Assembly: GCF_003611735.1 (NCBI RefSeq)
Contig: NZ_RAWG01000002.1
Coordinates: 33,948-97,947 of the forward strand
DNA: 64,000 bases
From: Corallococcus sicarius
Lineage (GTDB): Bacteria > Myxococcota > Myxococcia > Myxococcales > Myxococcaceae
Direction: 5' to 3'
Numbering within the stretch: position 1 is the stretch's first letter; every line of letters begins with the position of its first letter. This document shows, piece by piece, positions 46,649-56,081 of the stretch. Made by a program: the position numbers and the translations under genes. The notes under the pieces are model-generated. The model was not told where the DNA came from and made no database searches. It worked only from the letters and a program-made list of their open reading frames with translations.

Positions 46649-49600
46649 CCAGGCGCGCGCGTTGGGGTCGGAGGGTGCTGTGGGGCCTGCTGGGCCTCAT
46701 CGGCCTCGTCGTCCTGCTCGTGGTGGGCGCGCTCGTCTACGCCACCAGCGGGGCGGGTTCGGCGCGCATCGCGCGCTTCGGCGTCGACCTGGCGAACAAG
46801 CAGCTGGCCGGCCGGCTGGAGCTGGGCGGGTTCAACCTGGACCTCGACGGCGCGGTCCTCACCGGCATCAAGATCTACACGCCCGAAGGTGACCTCGCGG
46901 CGGAGATCGCCCGCGTGGAGGCGCGGCTGCGCCTGTCCCCGCTGCTGGGCCAGGAGGTGGACCTGACGAAGGTGCGCATCGAGACGCCGCGCCTGTACCT
47001 CGTGCAGGACGAGCGCGGCCTCAACCTGATGCGCGCGCTGGCGCCCCGGGAGCCCAAGCCGGAGGAGCCTCCGACAGAGGGCCAGAGCCAGCTGCGCATC
47101 AACCTGAAGGACTTCGTGCTGAGCCACGGCTACGTGGACTTCCAGCAGGAGCTGCCCGACGGCGGCGAGCGCCAGGTGCGCCTGGAGGAGCTCGGCGCCC
47201 AGGGTGAAGGCCACTACGTGCTGGCGACGCAGGACTTCGCGGCGAACCTGGAGGCCACGGGCGGCCTCACCCGTCCGCTCACGGGCCCGGTGCGGATTGC
47301 GCTGAAGGGCTCCGGGCAGGAGCTGGCGCGCACCGTGGATGTCCAGTTGGGCCTCGCGGGCGTGGAGGCGGACCTGGGCGCGAAGCAGACGGGCGAGACC
47401 GCGGCGTCGGTGGAGCTGCGGCGGCTGTTCGTGCCGCCGGACCCCGTGAAGGCGTTCGTGCCCGCGTACCCGCTGGTGGTGCCCCTTGAAGCGAAGGGCA
47501 CCGCGTCCCTGGACGGAGACCTCGCGCGGGCGAAGCTGGGCGCGTCCGCGGGCAAGGCGACGCTGGACGTGGAGGGCGACGCGAACCTCAAGACGCTCCG
47601 CACGAAGGAGACCACCGTGAAGGCGCGCGGGGTGAACCTGGCGGAGCTGATGGAGGACGGCATCCCCACGAACATCGCCGCGGACCTCGTCGCGCACGGC
47701 GGTGGCGACAGCGTGGAGACGCTGGACGGCGACGTGTTCCTCACCGTGTCCCCGTCCGAGTACCGGGGCCAGTCGGTGGGCCCCATCGAGCTGAAGGCCA
47801 GCGCGAAGGACGGCCGCTACCAGGTGGGCAACCTGCGCGTGATGATGCCGGGCGCGGCGTTCATCGCGTCCGGTGAAGGCACCGCGAAGACGCTGGACGC
47901 GCGCGGCAGCCTGTCCGCGGGCGACCTCCAGCTCCTGTCGCAGGCGCTGGACAAGCTGCTGCCCGGAGGCACGGTGCCGCCCCTGTCCGGCAGCGGTTCG
48001 CTGGAGCTTCAAGTCCAGGGTCCGCCGAGCACGCCGGGCGTGAAGGTGGACGGCAACTTCGTCACGCTGGGCTATGGCGACATCGCCATCAAGGACCTCT
48101 CCCTCAAGGCGAGCGTCCCGGACGTCACCCGCCCGCTCACCACCGACGCCACCGTGCTCGTGAGCGAGCTGAAGACAGGGGGCCGCACCTTCCGCGACCT
48201 GTCCGTCGCGCTCACCACCGCCGCGAACCGGGAGCTGACGGCGAGCGTGCGCGTGGAGGGCGACGCGCAGCTCGCGCTGGGCGTGGAGGGCACGGTGGAC
48301 GCGGACAACGAGGGGCTCGCCATGCGCGGCTTCACGCTGTCGTGGCCGGAGGCCACCTGGACGCTCCAGCAGCCCACGCACCTGACCTTCGGCGGGGGGC
48401 GCATCGCGCTGTCTCCGCCGCTGCAATTGGCGTCCGGGCCGCAGACGCTGAAGGTGGCGGCGGTGAAGGACGGCGAGCGCGTGGACGCGCGCATCGACCT
48501 GGGCGCGTTCGACCTGTCGAAGCTGCCGCGCATCGCGGTGCCGGAGTCGCTGGGCCTGGGCGGCACGCTGTCCGGCCACGTCGCGGCGAAGGGGCGCATG
48601 GCCCGGCCGGACGCGGACGTGGACCTCACCTGGGCGGACGGTCGCGCGCGGGGCTACGAGGGGCTGGGGCTCGCGCTGAAGGCGACGTACGTGAGGGACC
48701 GCGTCAACGGCACGCTGTCCGCGGGCCTCAACGCGGCCCGGGTGAACTCCGAGTTCGACGTGCCAGTGCAGGGCGTGCTGCGCCGCCGCAACGAGCCGCT
48801 GTCGCTCACGGTGAACCTGGAGAAGTTCGACGTCGCGGAGGTGCTGAAGCTCGCCGGGCAGGCCCCGGGCCCCACCGGCCAGATGACGGGCACGCTGGTG
48901 GTGAAGGGCTCCGGGAAGGACCCTCGGCTGGACCTGAAGCTGAACGGCAGCGACCTGCGCTACCCGGGCCGCCCGGAGGCCCTCTTCGCGCAGGCGTTCG
49001 GCTTCGACTTCCGCGCGAACTCCCAGGAGGACGACGCCACGCTGGAAGCGCGGCTGGACGTGAAGAAGGGGCTGGGCCCGCAGGCGTACGTCTCGCTGAA
49101 GACGCCCTTCACGCTGGCCAGCGTCATCGCGAAGCCGCCCACGCCCGCGCAGGTGATGCAGGCGCCGCTGCACCTGGAGGCGCTGGTGGCGGAGCTGCCA
49201 CTGACGCTGCTGCAGGGCATGGAGGGCGTGGACAAGCCGAATGGCACGGTGACGCTGAAGGCGGACGTGACGGGCAACGCGCTGGAGCCGCTGGGACGGG
49301 TGGAGCTGCTGGCGCGCGCGGTCACCGTCAACGGCGTGCCGCCGCTCAATGGCTCCGCGCTGGCGCTGGCGGGCGACAAGGACGTGAAGGTGACGCTGGA
49401 CGTGCAGCGCCCCAACGGACCGCTGGCGACGCTGGAGGCGCGCATCCTGGCGCCGCTGGCCGCGCTCCAGGACCGCGAGGTGGTGAGCCGGGTGCCCTTC
49501 CGCCTGAAGGGCCGCGTGGGGCCGGTGCCCCTGAGCGAAATCCCCGGCATGGTGCAGCCGGGCCAGGGCAACCGCGGGCCGCAGGGCGTGCTGTCCATGG

Positions 49601-51360
49601 AGCTGGCCGCGCGCGGCACGCCGGAGGCGCCGGAGATTGAAATGAGCGCGGGCATGCAGCACCTGGGCGTGGCGCAGACGGCGCTGGGCCAGGCGCGCCT
49701 GGACTACGCGTACTCCAATGCGAAGTCCCTCTTCGACGCGATGCTCACCGCGCCCGGGGGCGGCTCGCTGGTGCTGGGCGGCACGCTGGGGCTGGACCTG
49801 TCCCTGCCCGCGTTCCAGGCCGCGCAGGGCCCGGCGAAGAAGGTGGACCGGGCGCCGGTGGAGCTGATGCTCCGGGCGCGCGCCTTCGACCCGTCGTTCC
49901 TGTCCGGCATCTCCCCGTACGTGCGCACGCTGGGCGGCATCATGCAGGCGGACGCGAGCCTGGGCGGCACCGTGGGCGCGCCCACCTTCAAGGGCGACCT
50001 GGCGTGGAAGGACGGCAAGCTGGGGCTGATGGGGTACGGCGAGTACTTCGACATCCAGCTCGCGCTGAACGCGTCGCAGGAGCGGATCGACCTCAAGCAG
50101 CTCACCGCGAAGTCGGGCGGCGGGTCGCTGGAGCTGACGGCCTCCGCGAACCGCCAGGGCACGAGCGGCGAGTTCATCCTGGAGGGCAAGGGCCGCACGA
50201 AGAACCTGCCCATCGTCGTGGAGGACCAGCTCATGGCCCTCCTGTCGATGAACCTGACCATGAAGGGCAGCCTCACGGACCGGCTCGTCAACATCAACGA
50301 CCTGAGCATCCCGGAGGCCCACGTCGAACTGCCGGAGGCCAAGCGCAAGGACCTGCAGCCGCTGGAGCGCCCCGTGGACGTGGTGATGGTGCGCAACGGC
50401 GTGCCGGTGGACAAGCGCAAGAAGCCCAAGCAGCAGGCGCCCACGCAGGTGGCCACCGGCGGCGACCCTCGCAAGGAGCCGGACGCGGCCCCGGGCACGC
50501 GCGGCAATCCACCTCCTGAGCCGGGCGAGCCGGGCACCGCCGTGGGCGGCGCGGGCGGCCCCACGTCCCAGGCCGAGGCGGAGGCGCAGGAGGAGGACGG
50601 GGAGGACGAAGGCCCGCCGCAGCGCCAGTTCTGGGTGAACATCAACGCGCCCCGCAACCTGTGGGTGCGCGGCTCCGACCTCAACATGCAGCTGGGCCTG
50701 TCCGAGGGCTTCCGCGTCGAGTACGCCAACGAGGCGCGCATGTTCGGCGAGGTGATGGTGCTGCTCGGCCGCGTGGACGTGCTGGGCCGCCGCTTCGACG
50801 TGCAGCGCGACAGCCAGGTGCGCTTCACCGGCCCGGTCCTCACCCCGTACATCAACGTCACCGCCGAGCACCGCAACGACAACGCGGCCGTCACCGTCTT
50901 CGTCACCGTGCGCGGCCAGGGCAAGGAGGTCACCCTCAAGACGAGCAGCGAGCCGTCCCTGCCGGAGTCCGAAATCTACACGCTGCTCGCCACCGGCCGG
51001 CGCACGCTGGAGCGCGGCTCCGGCGCGTCCATGAACGCGGGAGCACAGGCGGCGTCGGTGGTGGGCTCGTTCGTCGCCAACGAGGCGCGCAAGGCCATTG
51101 CCGCGAAGCTGCCGCTGGACGTGCTCTCCATCGAAGCGGGCGACAGCGGCATCGCCGGCACCAAGCTGGAGGTGGGCACCTACGTGACGGATAAAATCTA
51201 CGTGGGCTACACCGGCCGCGTGGGCGCGAACCTCCAGAAGGGGGAGAACGCCAACGCCGTGCGCTTCCAGTACCTGTTCAGCCCGCGCTGGAGCCTGGAA
51301 GGCCAGTACGGCGACGCGCGCTCCGGCGGCCTGGACCTCATCTGGTCCAAGGAATACTGA
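46645..51360 (+). CDS. tamB: TamB-family translocation and assembly module protein
   Basis: A 1571-aa protein. One membrane helix near the N-terminus (LLGLIGLVVLLVVGALVYA) is followed by very long beta-helical AsmA-like/TamB repeats (alternating GTVSLDG-type strands) that form a hydrophobic groove between the membranes. The C-terminal DUF490/TamB domain is clear: NLWVRGSDLNMQLG, RVDVLGRRFDVQRDSQVRF, ESEIYTLLATGRRTLERG and YVTDKIYVGYTGRVGANL. A disordered, charged, Pro/Gly-rich insert lies near residues 1270-1320. The preferred start is the TTG at 46645: it overlaps the tamA stop (TTGA) and has ggagagg four bases upstream. A GTG at 46612 is possible but lacks that site. Confidence 0.9.
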   Translation: MTRRARWGRRVLWGLLGLIGLVVLLVVGALVYATSGAGSARIARFGVDLANKQLAGRLELGGFNLDLDGAVLTGIKIYTPEGDLAAEIARVEARLRLSPLLGQEVDLTKVRIETPRLYLVQDERGLNLMRALAPREPKPEEPPTEGQSQLRINLKDFVLSHGYVDFQQELPDGGERQVRLEELGAQGEGHYVLATQDFAANLEATGGLTRPLTGPVRIALKGSGQELARTVDVQLGLAGVEADLGAKQTGETAASVELRRLFVPPDPVKAFVPAYPLVVPLEAKGTASLDGDLARAKLGASAGKATLDVEGDANLKTLRTKETTVKARGVNLAELMEDGIPTNIAADLVAHGGGDSVETLDGDVFLTVSPSEYRGQSVGPIELKASAKDGRYQVGNLRVMMPGAAFIASGEGTAKTLDARGSLSAGDLQLLSQALDKLLPGGTVPPLSGSGSLELQVQGPPSTPGVKVDGNFVTLGYGDIAIKDLSLKASVPDVTRPLTTDATVLVSELKTGGRTFRDLSVALTTAANRELTASVRVEGDAQLALGVEGTVDADNEGLAMRGFTLSWPEATWTLQQPTHLTFGGGRIALSPPLQLASGPQTLKVAAVKDGERVDARIDLGAFDLSKLPRIAVPESLGLGGTLSGHVAAKGRMARPDADVDLTWADGRARGYEGLGLALKATYVRDRVNGTLSAGLNAARVNSEFDVPVQGVLRRRNEPLSLTVNLEKFDVAEVLKLAGQAPGPTGQMTGTLVVKGSGKDPRLDLKLNGSDLRYPGRPEALFAQAFGFDFRANSQEDDATLEARLDVKKGLGPQAYVSLKTPFTLASVIAKPPTPAQVMQAPLHLEALVAELPLTLLQGMEGVDKPNGTVTLKADVTGNALEPLGRVELLARAVTVNGVPPLNGSALALAGDKDVKVTLDVQRPNGPLATLEARILAPLAALQDREVVSRVPFRLKGRVGPVPLSEIPGMVQPGQGNRGPQGVLSMELAARGTPEAPEIEMSAGMQHLGVAQTALGQARLDYAYSNAKSLFDAMLTAPGGGSLVLGGTLGLDLSLPAFQAAQGPAKKVDRAPVELMLRARAFDPSFLSGISPYVRTLGGIMQADASLGGTVGAPTFKGDLAWKDGKLGLMGYGEYFDIQLALNASQERIDLKQLTAKSGGGSLELTASANRQGTSGEFILEGKGRTKNLPIVVEDQLMALLSMNLTMKGSLTDRLVNINDLSIPEAHVELPEAKRKDLQPLERPVDVVMVRNGVPVDKRKKPKQQAPTQVATGGDPRKEPDAAPGTRGNPPPEPGEPGTAVGGAGGPTSQAEAEAQEEDGEDEGPPQRQFWVNINAPRNLWVRGSDLNMQLGLSEGFRVEYANEARMFGEVMVLLGRVDVLGRRFDVQRDSQVRFTGPVLTPYINVTAEHRNDNAAVTVFVTVRGQGKEVTLKTSSEPSLPESEIYTLLATGRRTLERGSGASMNAGAQAASVVGSFVANEARKAIAAKLPLDVLSIEAGDSGIAGTKLEVGTYVTDKIYVGYTGRVGANLQKGENANAVRFQYLFSPRWSLEGQYGDARSGGLDLIWSKEY

Positions 51361-51367
51361 CCGCGCA

Positions 51368-51392
51368 CCCGGGCGAAGGACTCCCGCCCGGG
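51368..51392. terminator. Hairpin between convergent tamB and lipoprotein genes
   Basis: An eight-base-pair perfect stem (cccgggcg / cgcccggg) with a nine-base loop lies in the 51 bases between two convergent genes, seven bases after the tamB stop. No T-run. Probably a two-way terminator. Confidence 0.5.
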
Positions 51393-51411
51393 CGGCGTCA
51401 GGCCCACGCTG

Positions 51412-52458
51412 CTACAGCGCGTACACCTGGTAGCACGCGCCCAGGGGCCCCACGCCGGTGGTGCCCGCGCCGGGCGCGTCCCGCCACACGCCCTCCGCGC
51501 CGCACTGCTGCCAGAGCGTGCTGGAGGCCTGCACGCAGGTGCGCGTGGGCACGCCCCGGCCCAGGCGCGTGGACTGGCAGTAGGGGAAGGACACGTTGCA
51601 GTTGGACGGCTTCACCGTGCTGCCCGCGGTGAAGGTGCCCGACAGGCACTGGCGCCACAGCGCGTCCGACGAGCTCTGCACGCACGACGCCTCCGGCACC
51701 GTGGCCTCCACCGTGCCCGAGTAGCAGCCTTCGGCGGTGCTCGTCGTCCACGGGTAGGCCGTGGCGTAGCGGTTGTAGATGGAGGCCATCAGCGACGAGC
51801 CGCCCACCGTGGTGCGGCCACACTGGATGGCGTACGCGCCCACCCAGGGCGTGTACGTGTAGAGCGCCGCGGTGGCCTTGTTGACGGGCTTCACCGAGCA
51901 CGGATCCGACGTGGCCTTCGTCACCCCCACCCTCCAACCGGAGATGGTGGAGCCCGTCGTCTCCAGGGAGGTGAAGTAGCCGCGCATCTTCTTCGCGGCG
52001 CACTCCACCTGCTTGCCGAAGCCCACGTATTGCGCGTCACAGCCGCTGGTGTCCGGACAGCCACAGCCCGTGGCCTTGCTCAGGTTGGTGGAGGTGCCGC
52101 TCTGGATGAGGCTGGACTCGCCCTGGATGCGCGCCAGCATGTACAGCGGGCTGATGTTGGACGCGCGCGAGCGCTCCACGATGAGCGTCGCCGCCGTCTT
52201 GCCGTAGGCGGGGTCCGTGTAGCCCGCCAGGTACGAGCCCTGCTGCTGCAGGAACTGCTGCACCTGCGCCGGCGTGATGGCCTGTCCGCCCGTGACGTCC
52301 GAGTCCTCCAGCAGCCGGTGCATGTCGTACTTCGTCGTCGCCTCCTGCAGCACCTGCCCCGTCAGCTCGTCCACGACGGGCGCCGGCTCCTCCTCCAGGG
52401 GACCACAGCCGGCCGCCAGCAGCGCGGGCACCAACAGCACGCACAATCGGAGCTTCAT
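51412..52458 (-). CDS. Putative lysozyme-like (glucosaminidase-type) lipoprotein
   Basis: A 348-aa protein from ATG 52458 with a lipobox (VPALLAAGC). The central domain has ITPAQVQQFLQQQGSYLAGY, then SPLYMLARIQGESSLIQSG and a Cys-containing loop (ATGCGCPDTSGC) followed by YVGFGKQVECAAKKM. The ARIQGESSL Glu is placed like the catalytic Glu of the lysozyme/glucosaminidase fold, so peptidoglycan cleavage is plausible. The C-terminal 100 residues hold two related Cys/Trp-rich segments (SSDALWRQCLSG; SSTLWQQCGAEG). No exact family was assigned. The longer frame upstream is not credible because the lipobox marks the true start. Confidence 0.65.
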   Translation of the reverse strand: MKLRLCVLLVPALLAAGCGPLEEEPAPVVDELTGQVLQEATTKYDMHRLLEDSDVTGGQAITPAQVQQFLQQQGSYLAGYTDPAYGKTAATLIVERSRASNISPLYMLARIQGESSLIQSGTSTNLSKATGCGCPDTSGCDAQYVGFGKQVECAAKKMRGYFTSLETTGSTISGWRVGVTKATSDPCSVKPVNKATAALYTYTPWVGAYAIQCGRTTVGGSSLMASIYNRYATAYPWTTSTAEGCYSGTVEATVPEASCVQSSSDALWRQCLSGTFTAGSTVKPSNCNVSFPYCQSTRLGRGVPTRTCVQASSTLWQQCGAEGVWRDAPGAGTTGVGPLGACYQVYAL

Positions 52459-52533
52459 CTCTCTCACACCTCGGGAATGGGCCTCGGGAGGAAGGCGCCC
52501 CCGGCTGTAGCCGGTGGGGCGAGGCCGACTCAA

Positions 52534-52560
52534 GGATATTCCTGGGATTTGAGAATATCC
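52534..52560. promoter_or_regulatory. Inverted repeat in a divergent promoter region
   Basis: GGATATTC-N11-GAATATCC is a perfect eight-base inverted repeat with centres 19 bases apart, close to two helical turns, in an AT-rich island of a divergent intergenic region. This is the usual geometry of a dimeric regulator site. It is 70 bases upstream of the plus-strand gene and 76 upstream of the minus-strand gene. A second GC-rich hairpin lies at 52497-52520. Confidence 0.45.
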
Positions 52561-52630
52561 CTTGTGCCCGGGGTAGGGACGTCCTGGGGGGCAGGGCACG
52601 GGCCCGTGGGAGCGGGGTAAAGTTTCGGAC

Positions 52631-53944
52631 ATGTGGACCTCTCCCCTGAGTCGTCGGAAGTGTTGGTCGTTCCTCGCCGCGGGCGTGCTCGCGCTGGCGG
52701 GCTGTTCGGACTCGAGCAAGCCGGGGGATGAGCCCGGCCCGGGCACGGATGGGCCCGGGGTGGTGCCGGGCAACGGCTCCGAGTGCCTGGGCGCGAAGTT
52801 CCTGAGCTCGCTCGGCAAGGACAAGCTGCTGGTGGGCGCGCAGATGGAGGACGCCACCGCGAAGAGCGCGCCCTTCGACGTGCGCTACCTGTACATCGCC
52901 GCGGGCCTGTTCGATTCGAACGACGCCTGCACGTCGTGCGCTTCCGGGTGCACGTCCGGCGGCGTGTCGTGTTCCAACAGCGGCGCGGGCTGCGGGTGGT
53001 GGGGCTGCTGGCAGTACGACCAGGAGCCGCCCGGCGCCTACGTGCGCGACTTCATCCTGGCGGCGAAGGAGCAGGGGCAGATTCCGTTCATCACCTACTA
53101 CGAGGAGTTCCAGGCGAGCGGCTACTCCGAAGGCGAGCAGCAGCTGGCGGCGCTCAACGACGCGAGCTTCCTGCGGCGCTACCTCGCGGACTGGCGCTTC
53201 CTCCTGAAGCAGGTGGGCCAGGAGAAGGTGCTGCTCCAGATTGAGCCGGACCTGTGGGCCTACCTCCAATTCTTCCCGGCGGACGGCAAGCCGCAGTCCA
53301 CGCCGGTGGCGGTGAAGACCGCGAACCCGACCGACTGCGCCACGCAGGAGAACAACGCGGCGGGCCTGGGCAAGTGCATGATCGCCATGGCGCGCAAGTA
53401 CGCGCCCAACGCGAAGGTGGGCCTGCACGCGAGCGCGTGGGCGACGAAGACGGACGTGTCGGGGAACACGGATCCGTCGTTCAACGTGGCGGCGGAGGCG
53501 AACAAGGTGGCGGACTTCCTCCTGCAGGTGGGCGCCGCGGACACCGACTTCGTCACCGTGGAGGCGTCCGACCGCGACGCGGGCTGGTACGAGCAGACGC
53601 AGGGCAAGGCCACGTGGTGGGACCCGGAGAACAAGCGGCTGCCGCACTTCCAGCAGGCCTTCAGCTGGGCGAAGGCCATCTCCGCGCGGCTGAACAAGCC
53701 GCACCTGTGGTGGCAGCTCCCGCTGGGCAACATGAGCCTGTCCAACAAGGACAAGCAGTGGCGCGACAACCGCGTGGACTACTACCTCACCCACCCCGCG
53801 GAGGTGGCCGCGGCGGGCGGCGTGGGCTTCCTCTTCGGCGCCGGCAACTACGAGCAGACGACGCCGGAGACGGACGGGGGCAACCTCGTCAAGCGCGTGA
53901 AGGCGTACAAGGACGCGGGCGGGCAGGCCGCGTGCGTGCCCTGA
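52631..53944 (+). CDS. TIM-barrel glycoside-hydrolase-like lipoprotein
   Basis: A 437-aa protein from ATG 52631 with a lipobox (VLALAGC). A Gly/Pro linker is followed by a probable TIM barrel: DVRYLYIAAGLFD, PFITYYEEFQASGYS, KVLLQIEPDLWAYLQFFP with a possible catalytic Glu, AKVGLHASAW, FVTVEASDRDAGWY, PHLWWQLPLGNM and GGVGFLFGAGNYE. A Cys-rich loop (ACTSCASGCTSGGVSC and nearby) sits early in the barrel. It looks like a surface polysaccharide hydrolase, but I cannot name the family. It shares an intergenic palindrome with the divergent lipoprotein gene. Confidence 0.65.
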   Translation: MWTSPLSRRKCWSFLAAGVLALAGCSDSSKPGDEPGPGTDGPGVVPGNGSECLGAKFLSSLGKDKLLVGAQMEDATAKSAPFDVRYLYIAAGLFDSNDACTSCASGCTSGGVSCSNSGAGCGWWGCWQYDQEPPGAYVRDFILAAKEQGQIPFITYYEEFQASGYSEGEQQLAALNDASFLRRYLADWRFLLKQVGQEKVLLQIEPDLWAYLQFFPADGKPQSTPVAVKTANPTDCATQENNAAGLGKCMIAMARKYAPNAKVGLHASAWATKTDVSGNTDPSFNVAAEANKVADFLLQVGAADTDFVTVEASDRDAGWYEQTQGKATWWDPENKRLPHFQQAFSWAKAISARLNKPHLWWQLPLGNMSLSNKDKQWRDNRVDYYLTHPAEVAAAGGVGFLFGAGNYEQTTPETDGGNLVKRVKAYKDAGGQAACVP

Positions 53945-53959
53945 GCCGGTGACACGCGG

Positions 53960-54724
53960 CTAGGCGCGGGGCCGCGTGCGCGAGGGGGCCGGGCGTTTCG
54001 TCCCGGGCTTCCTGGCCGCGGCCTTCGTCCCGGGCTTCCTGGCCGCGGCCTTCGTCGCGGCCTTCCGGGCCTGGATCTTTTTGATGTACTGGGTGGCATC
54101 TGGCGTTTCGCACGCCGTGTCGCCGTGATCCACCTCCACCCGGCCCAGGTGCTTCGCCGTCTGGAGCGCCGCCTTCTGGAGCGCTCCGCCCGTGGAGCCC
54201 AGCGCGATGAGCGCGCTGTTCATCGCCTCGCGGACGCGGTTCTTCGCGGTCGGCAGCTCCTGCTCGATGCGCGCAAGCCACGGCGACAGGTCCTCTCCCG
54301 CGAGCACCGTCGTCTTCACGAGCAGGGAGGCGAGCAACTGCCAGCCCGCGCGCCCCACCCATTCGGAGGACGAGCGCGTCCATTCCAAGGCGCGCCGCGC
54401 GTGCGGTGAGCGCAGCACCACGTTCGTCACGAAGACGTCCGTCAGCGTGTGCCAGTCCAGCGACTTCGCCCATGCCTCCAGCTGCGCCCAGGAGAGCGCG
54501 GGGGCGTCCGCGACCATCGTCGCCAGCAGCCGCGCCTCGGCGTGCCCTGAGGCCCACAGCGCACGGGCGAGCGCCGGCTCCGCGCCGATGCGCTTCTTCA
54601 GCGTCGTCAGCGCGCCGAAGTTCACGCCGGAAAGGGGTTCAGGAGCGCCGTGCCGGAGGTAGGTCTTCCGTGTCTGCTCCGTGCCCAGCCGCTCCAGCTC
54701 CCGCATCGTCTCTTCAAGGGTCAT
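53960..54724 (-). CDS. AlkD-like DNA alkylation repair protein with basic tail
   Basis: A 254-aa helical protein from ATG 54724. The HEAT-like repeats resemble the DNA alkylation repair (AlkD) family: TRKTYLRHGAPEPLSGVNF, LARALWASGHAEARLLATM, WHTLTDVFVTNVVLRSPHARRA and VREAMNSALIALGS. AlkD excises bulky or positively charged alkylated bases without base flipping. The last 35 residues are a Lys/Arg/Ala-rich tail with two copies of TKAAARKPG, like a histone-H1-type DNA-binding tail. The 27-bp DNA repeat encoding it lies at about 53999-54056. Confidence 0.78.
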   Translation of the reverse strand: MTLEETMRELERLGTEQTRKTYLRHGAPEPLSGVNFGALTTLKKRIGAEPALARALWASGHAEARLLATMVADAPALSWAQLEAWAKSLDWHTLTDVFVTNVVLRSPHARRALEWTRSSSEWVGRAGWQLLASLLVKTTVLAGEDLSPWLARIEQELPTAKNRVREAMNSALIALGSTGGALQKAALQTAKHLGRVEVDHGDTACETPDATQYIKKIQARKAATKAAARKPGTKAAARKPGTKRPAPSRTRPRA

Positions 54725-54853
54725 GGCGGGCACAGTCTGGCATGCGCGGCGGGCCTCAGTAGCTCAAACGAGTGACTGCCACCCGCCCTCCCCCCTCTCC
54801 AACTTGGCGCTCTGGAAGGTCTGTGGCCCAAGCGCCATGCGAGGGGGAAATCG

Positions 54854-56029
54854 ATGATCAGCGCCGACTTCATGGAAGAAGAGTCCCTCGAGGGCATGGA
54901 CCTCATGGAGGGAGCGGATGCCCTCCAGGAGCTGGAGGAGCTCGCGGACGCGTTCGGCGAGTTCGACGGCTTCGAGGACGCCTTCGAGGGCGAGGGCTTC
55001 GAGGAGGGCTTCGAGGGCGAGGGCTTCGAGGAGATGTTCGCCGGGGAGGACGACGCCTTCGAGGAGGACGACGGCTTCGAGGGCTTCGAGCAGGACCTGG
55101 CCAGCGGGCTGTACCTGCCGTCCCCGGGTCCACGCCTCATGTCCGGCCCCGCCGCCGTCGCGCTCGCCCGGACGCTCAACCCCATGGTCCTGGAGTCGAT
55201 GGACGCGGATGACGCCGAGGCGTTCCTGCGCCGCGTCGCCCGGCGTGCCCGGGCCGCCGCGCGGGGCATCGCGCGGGGCGCGCGGCAGGTGGGCCGGGTG
55301 GGTGGCGCCGTGCTGCGCCGCGCGGGTCCGCTGCTCAACCGCGCGCTGCCGGTGCTCCAGCGCGTGGCGTCCGTCGCGGGTCCGTGGGGCCGCGTCGTCT
55401 CCGCCGGCATTGGCGCCGCGCGGGGCCTGGCGCAGGGCCGGGGACTGAGAGGCGCGCTGGCGGGGGCCGTGGGTGGCCTCATCCCGGGCGTGGGCGGGCG
55501 CATCGCGTCCTCCATCCTGCGCGGGGACGGCGCGGACGACGACGCCTCGCTGGACGCGCTCGCGGACATGGCGGACGCGCGGCAAGTGCCCGCCGCCGTG
55601 GCGCTCCCGCTGGGCGCGGGGCTCGCGGCTCGCGTGGTGACCCGGCAGGCCGTGCCTCCCAACACGGGGCTGGGGGCCGCGGCCCAGGGCGTCATGCGCT
55701 CCCGCGCGCGGACCCTGGAGCAGTACCTCATGCGCATGGTCCAGCAGGTGCCGGGCAGCCCGGGGAGGCGACTGCGGCTGATGCGCGCCATCGCCCAGCT
55801 GTCCGCGAGGAACCTGCGGCGCCGGGGGCCTGGCGGTGCCATCACCGCCCTGCCCCCGGTGGTGCGGGCCGCGAGCCAGCGCGTGCTGACGCGCGCGGCG
55901 CAGGTGCCCCGGCTGGCCGTCGTCGCGCCTCGCGTGGCTGCGCGGCGGGTGCAGGCGCGGCAGCAGGTGATGCGCCGCATCCCCGTCTCCGCCGTCAGCG
56001 CCGCGAGCGTCCGCCAGCCTCCGGCTTGA
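54854..56029 (+). CDS. Acidic-repeat / Arg-Ala-rich protein A (function unknown)
   Basis: A 391-aa protein. Residues 1-90 are extremely acidic, with repeated FEGEGFEE-type motifs and regularly spaced Phe/Met. After a short Pro-rich hinge the rest is strongly basic: MDADDAEAFLRRVARRAR, then ARGARQVGRVGGAVLRRAG, followed by long Ala/Arg/Val-rich amphipathic helices that include a Gly-rich hydrophobic stretch (GALAGAVGGLIPGVGGRIA). There is no signal peptide. The gene after it is a clear paralogue (same layout, same DxDxxxFLRR junction). It is the first gene of a six-gene codirectional cluster. I do not recognise a function. Confidence 0.7.
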   Translation: MISADFMEEESLEGMDLMEGADALQELEELADAFGEFDGFEDAFEGEGFEEGFEGEGFEEMFAGEDDAFEEDDGFEGFEQDLASGLYLPSPGPRLMSGPAAVALARTLNPMVLESMDADDAEAFLRRVARRARAAARGIARGARQVGRVGGAVLRRAGPLLNRALPVLQRVASVAGPWGRVVSAGIGAARGLAQGRGLRGALAGAVGGLIPGVGGRIASSILRGDGADDDASLDALADMADARQVPAAVALPLGAGLAARVVTRQAVPPNTGLGAAAQGVMRSRARTLEQYLMRMVQQVPGSPGRRLRLMRAIAQLSARNLRRRGPGGAITALPPVVRAASQRVLTRAAQVPRLAVVAPRVAARRVQARQQVMRRIPVSAVSAASVRQPPA

Positions 56030-56081
56030 GGCCGCCCCACCCCACCCGTTCATGACGTCTTCAGGACAAGGAGGAGTACCC

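Noticed and set aside
46516..50871. Minus-strand frame of 1451 codons opposite tamB
   Set aside because: Antisense shadow rich in Arg, His, Gln and Leu; the plus strand has the TamB C-terminal domain.
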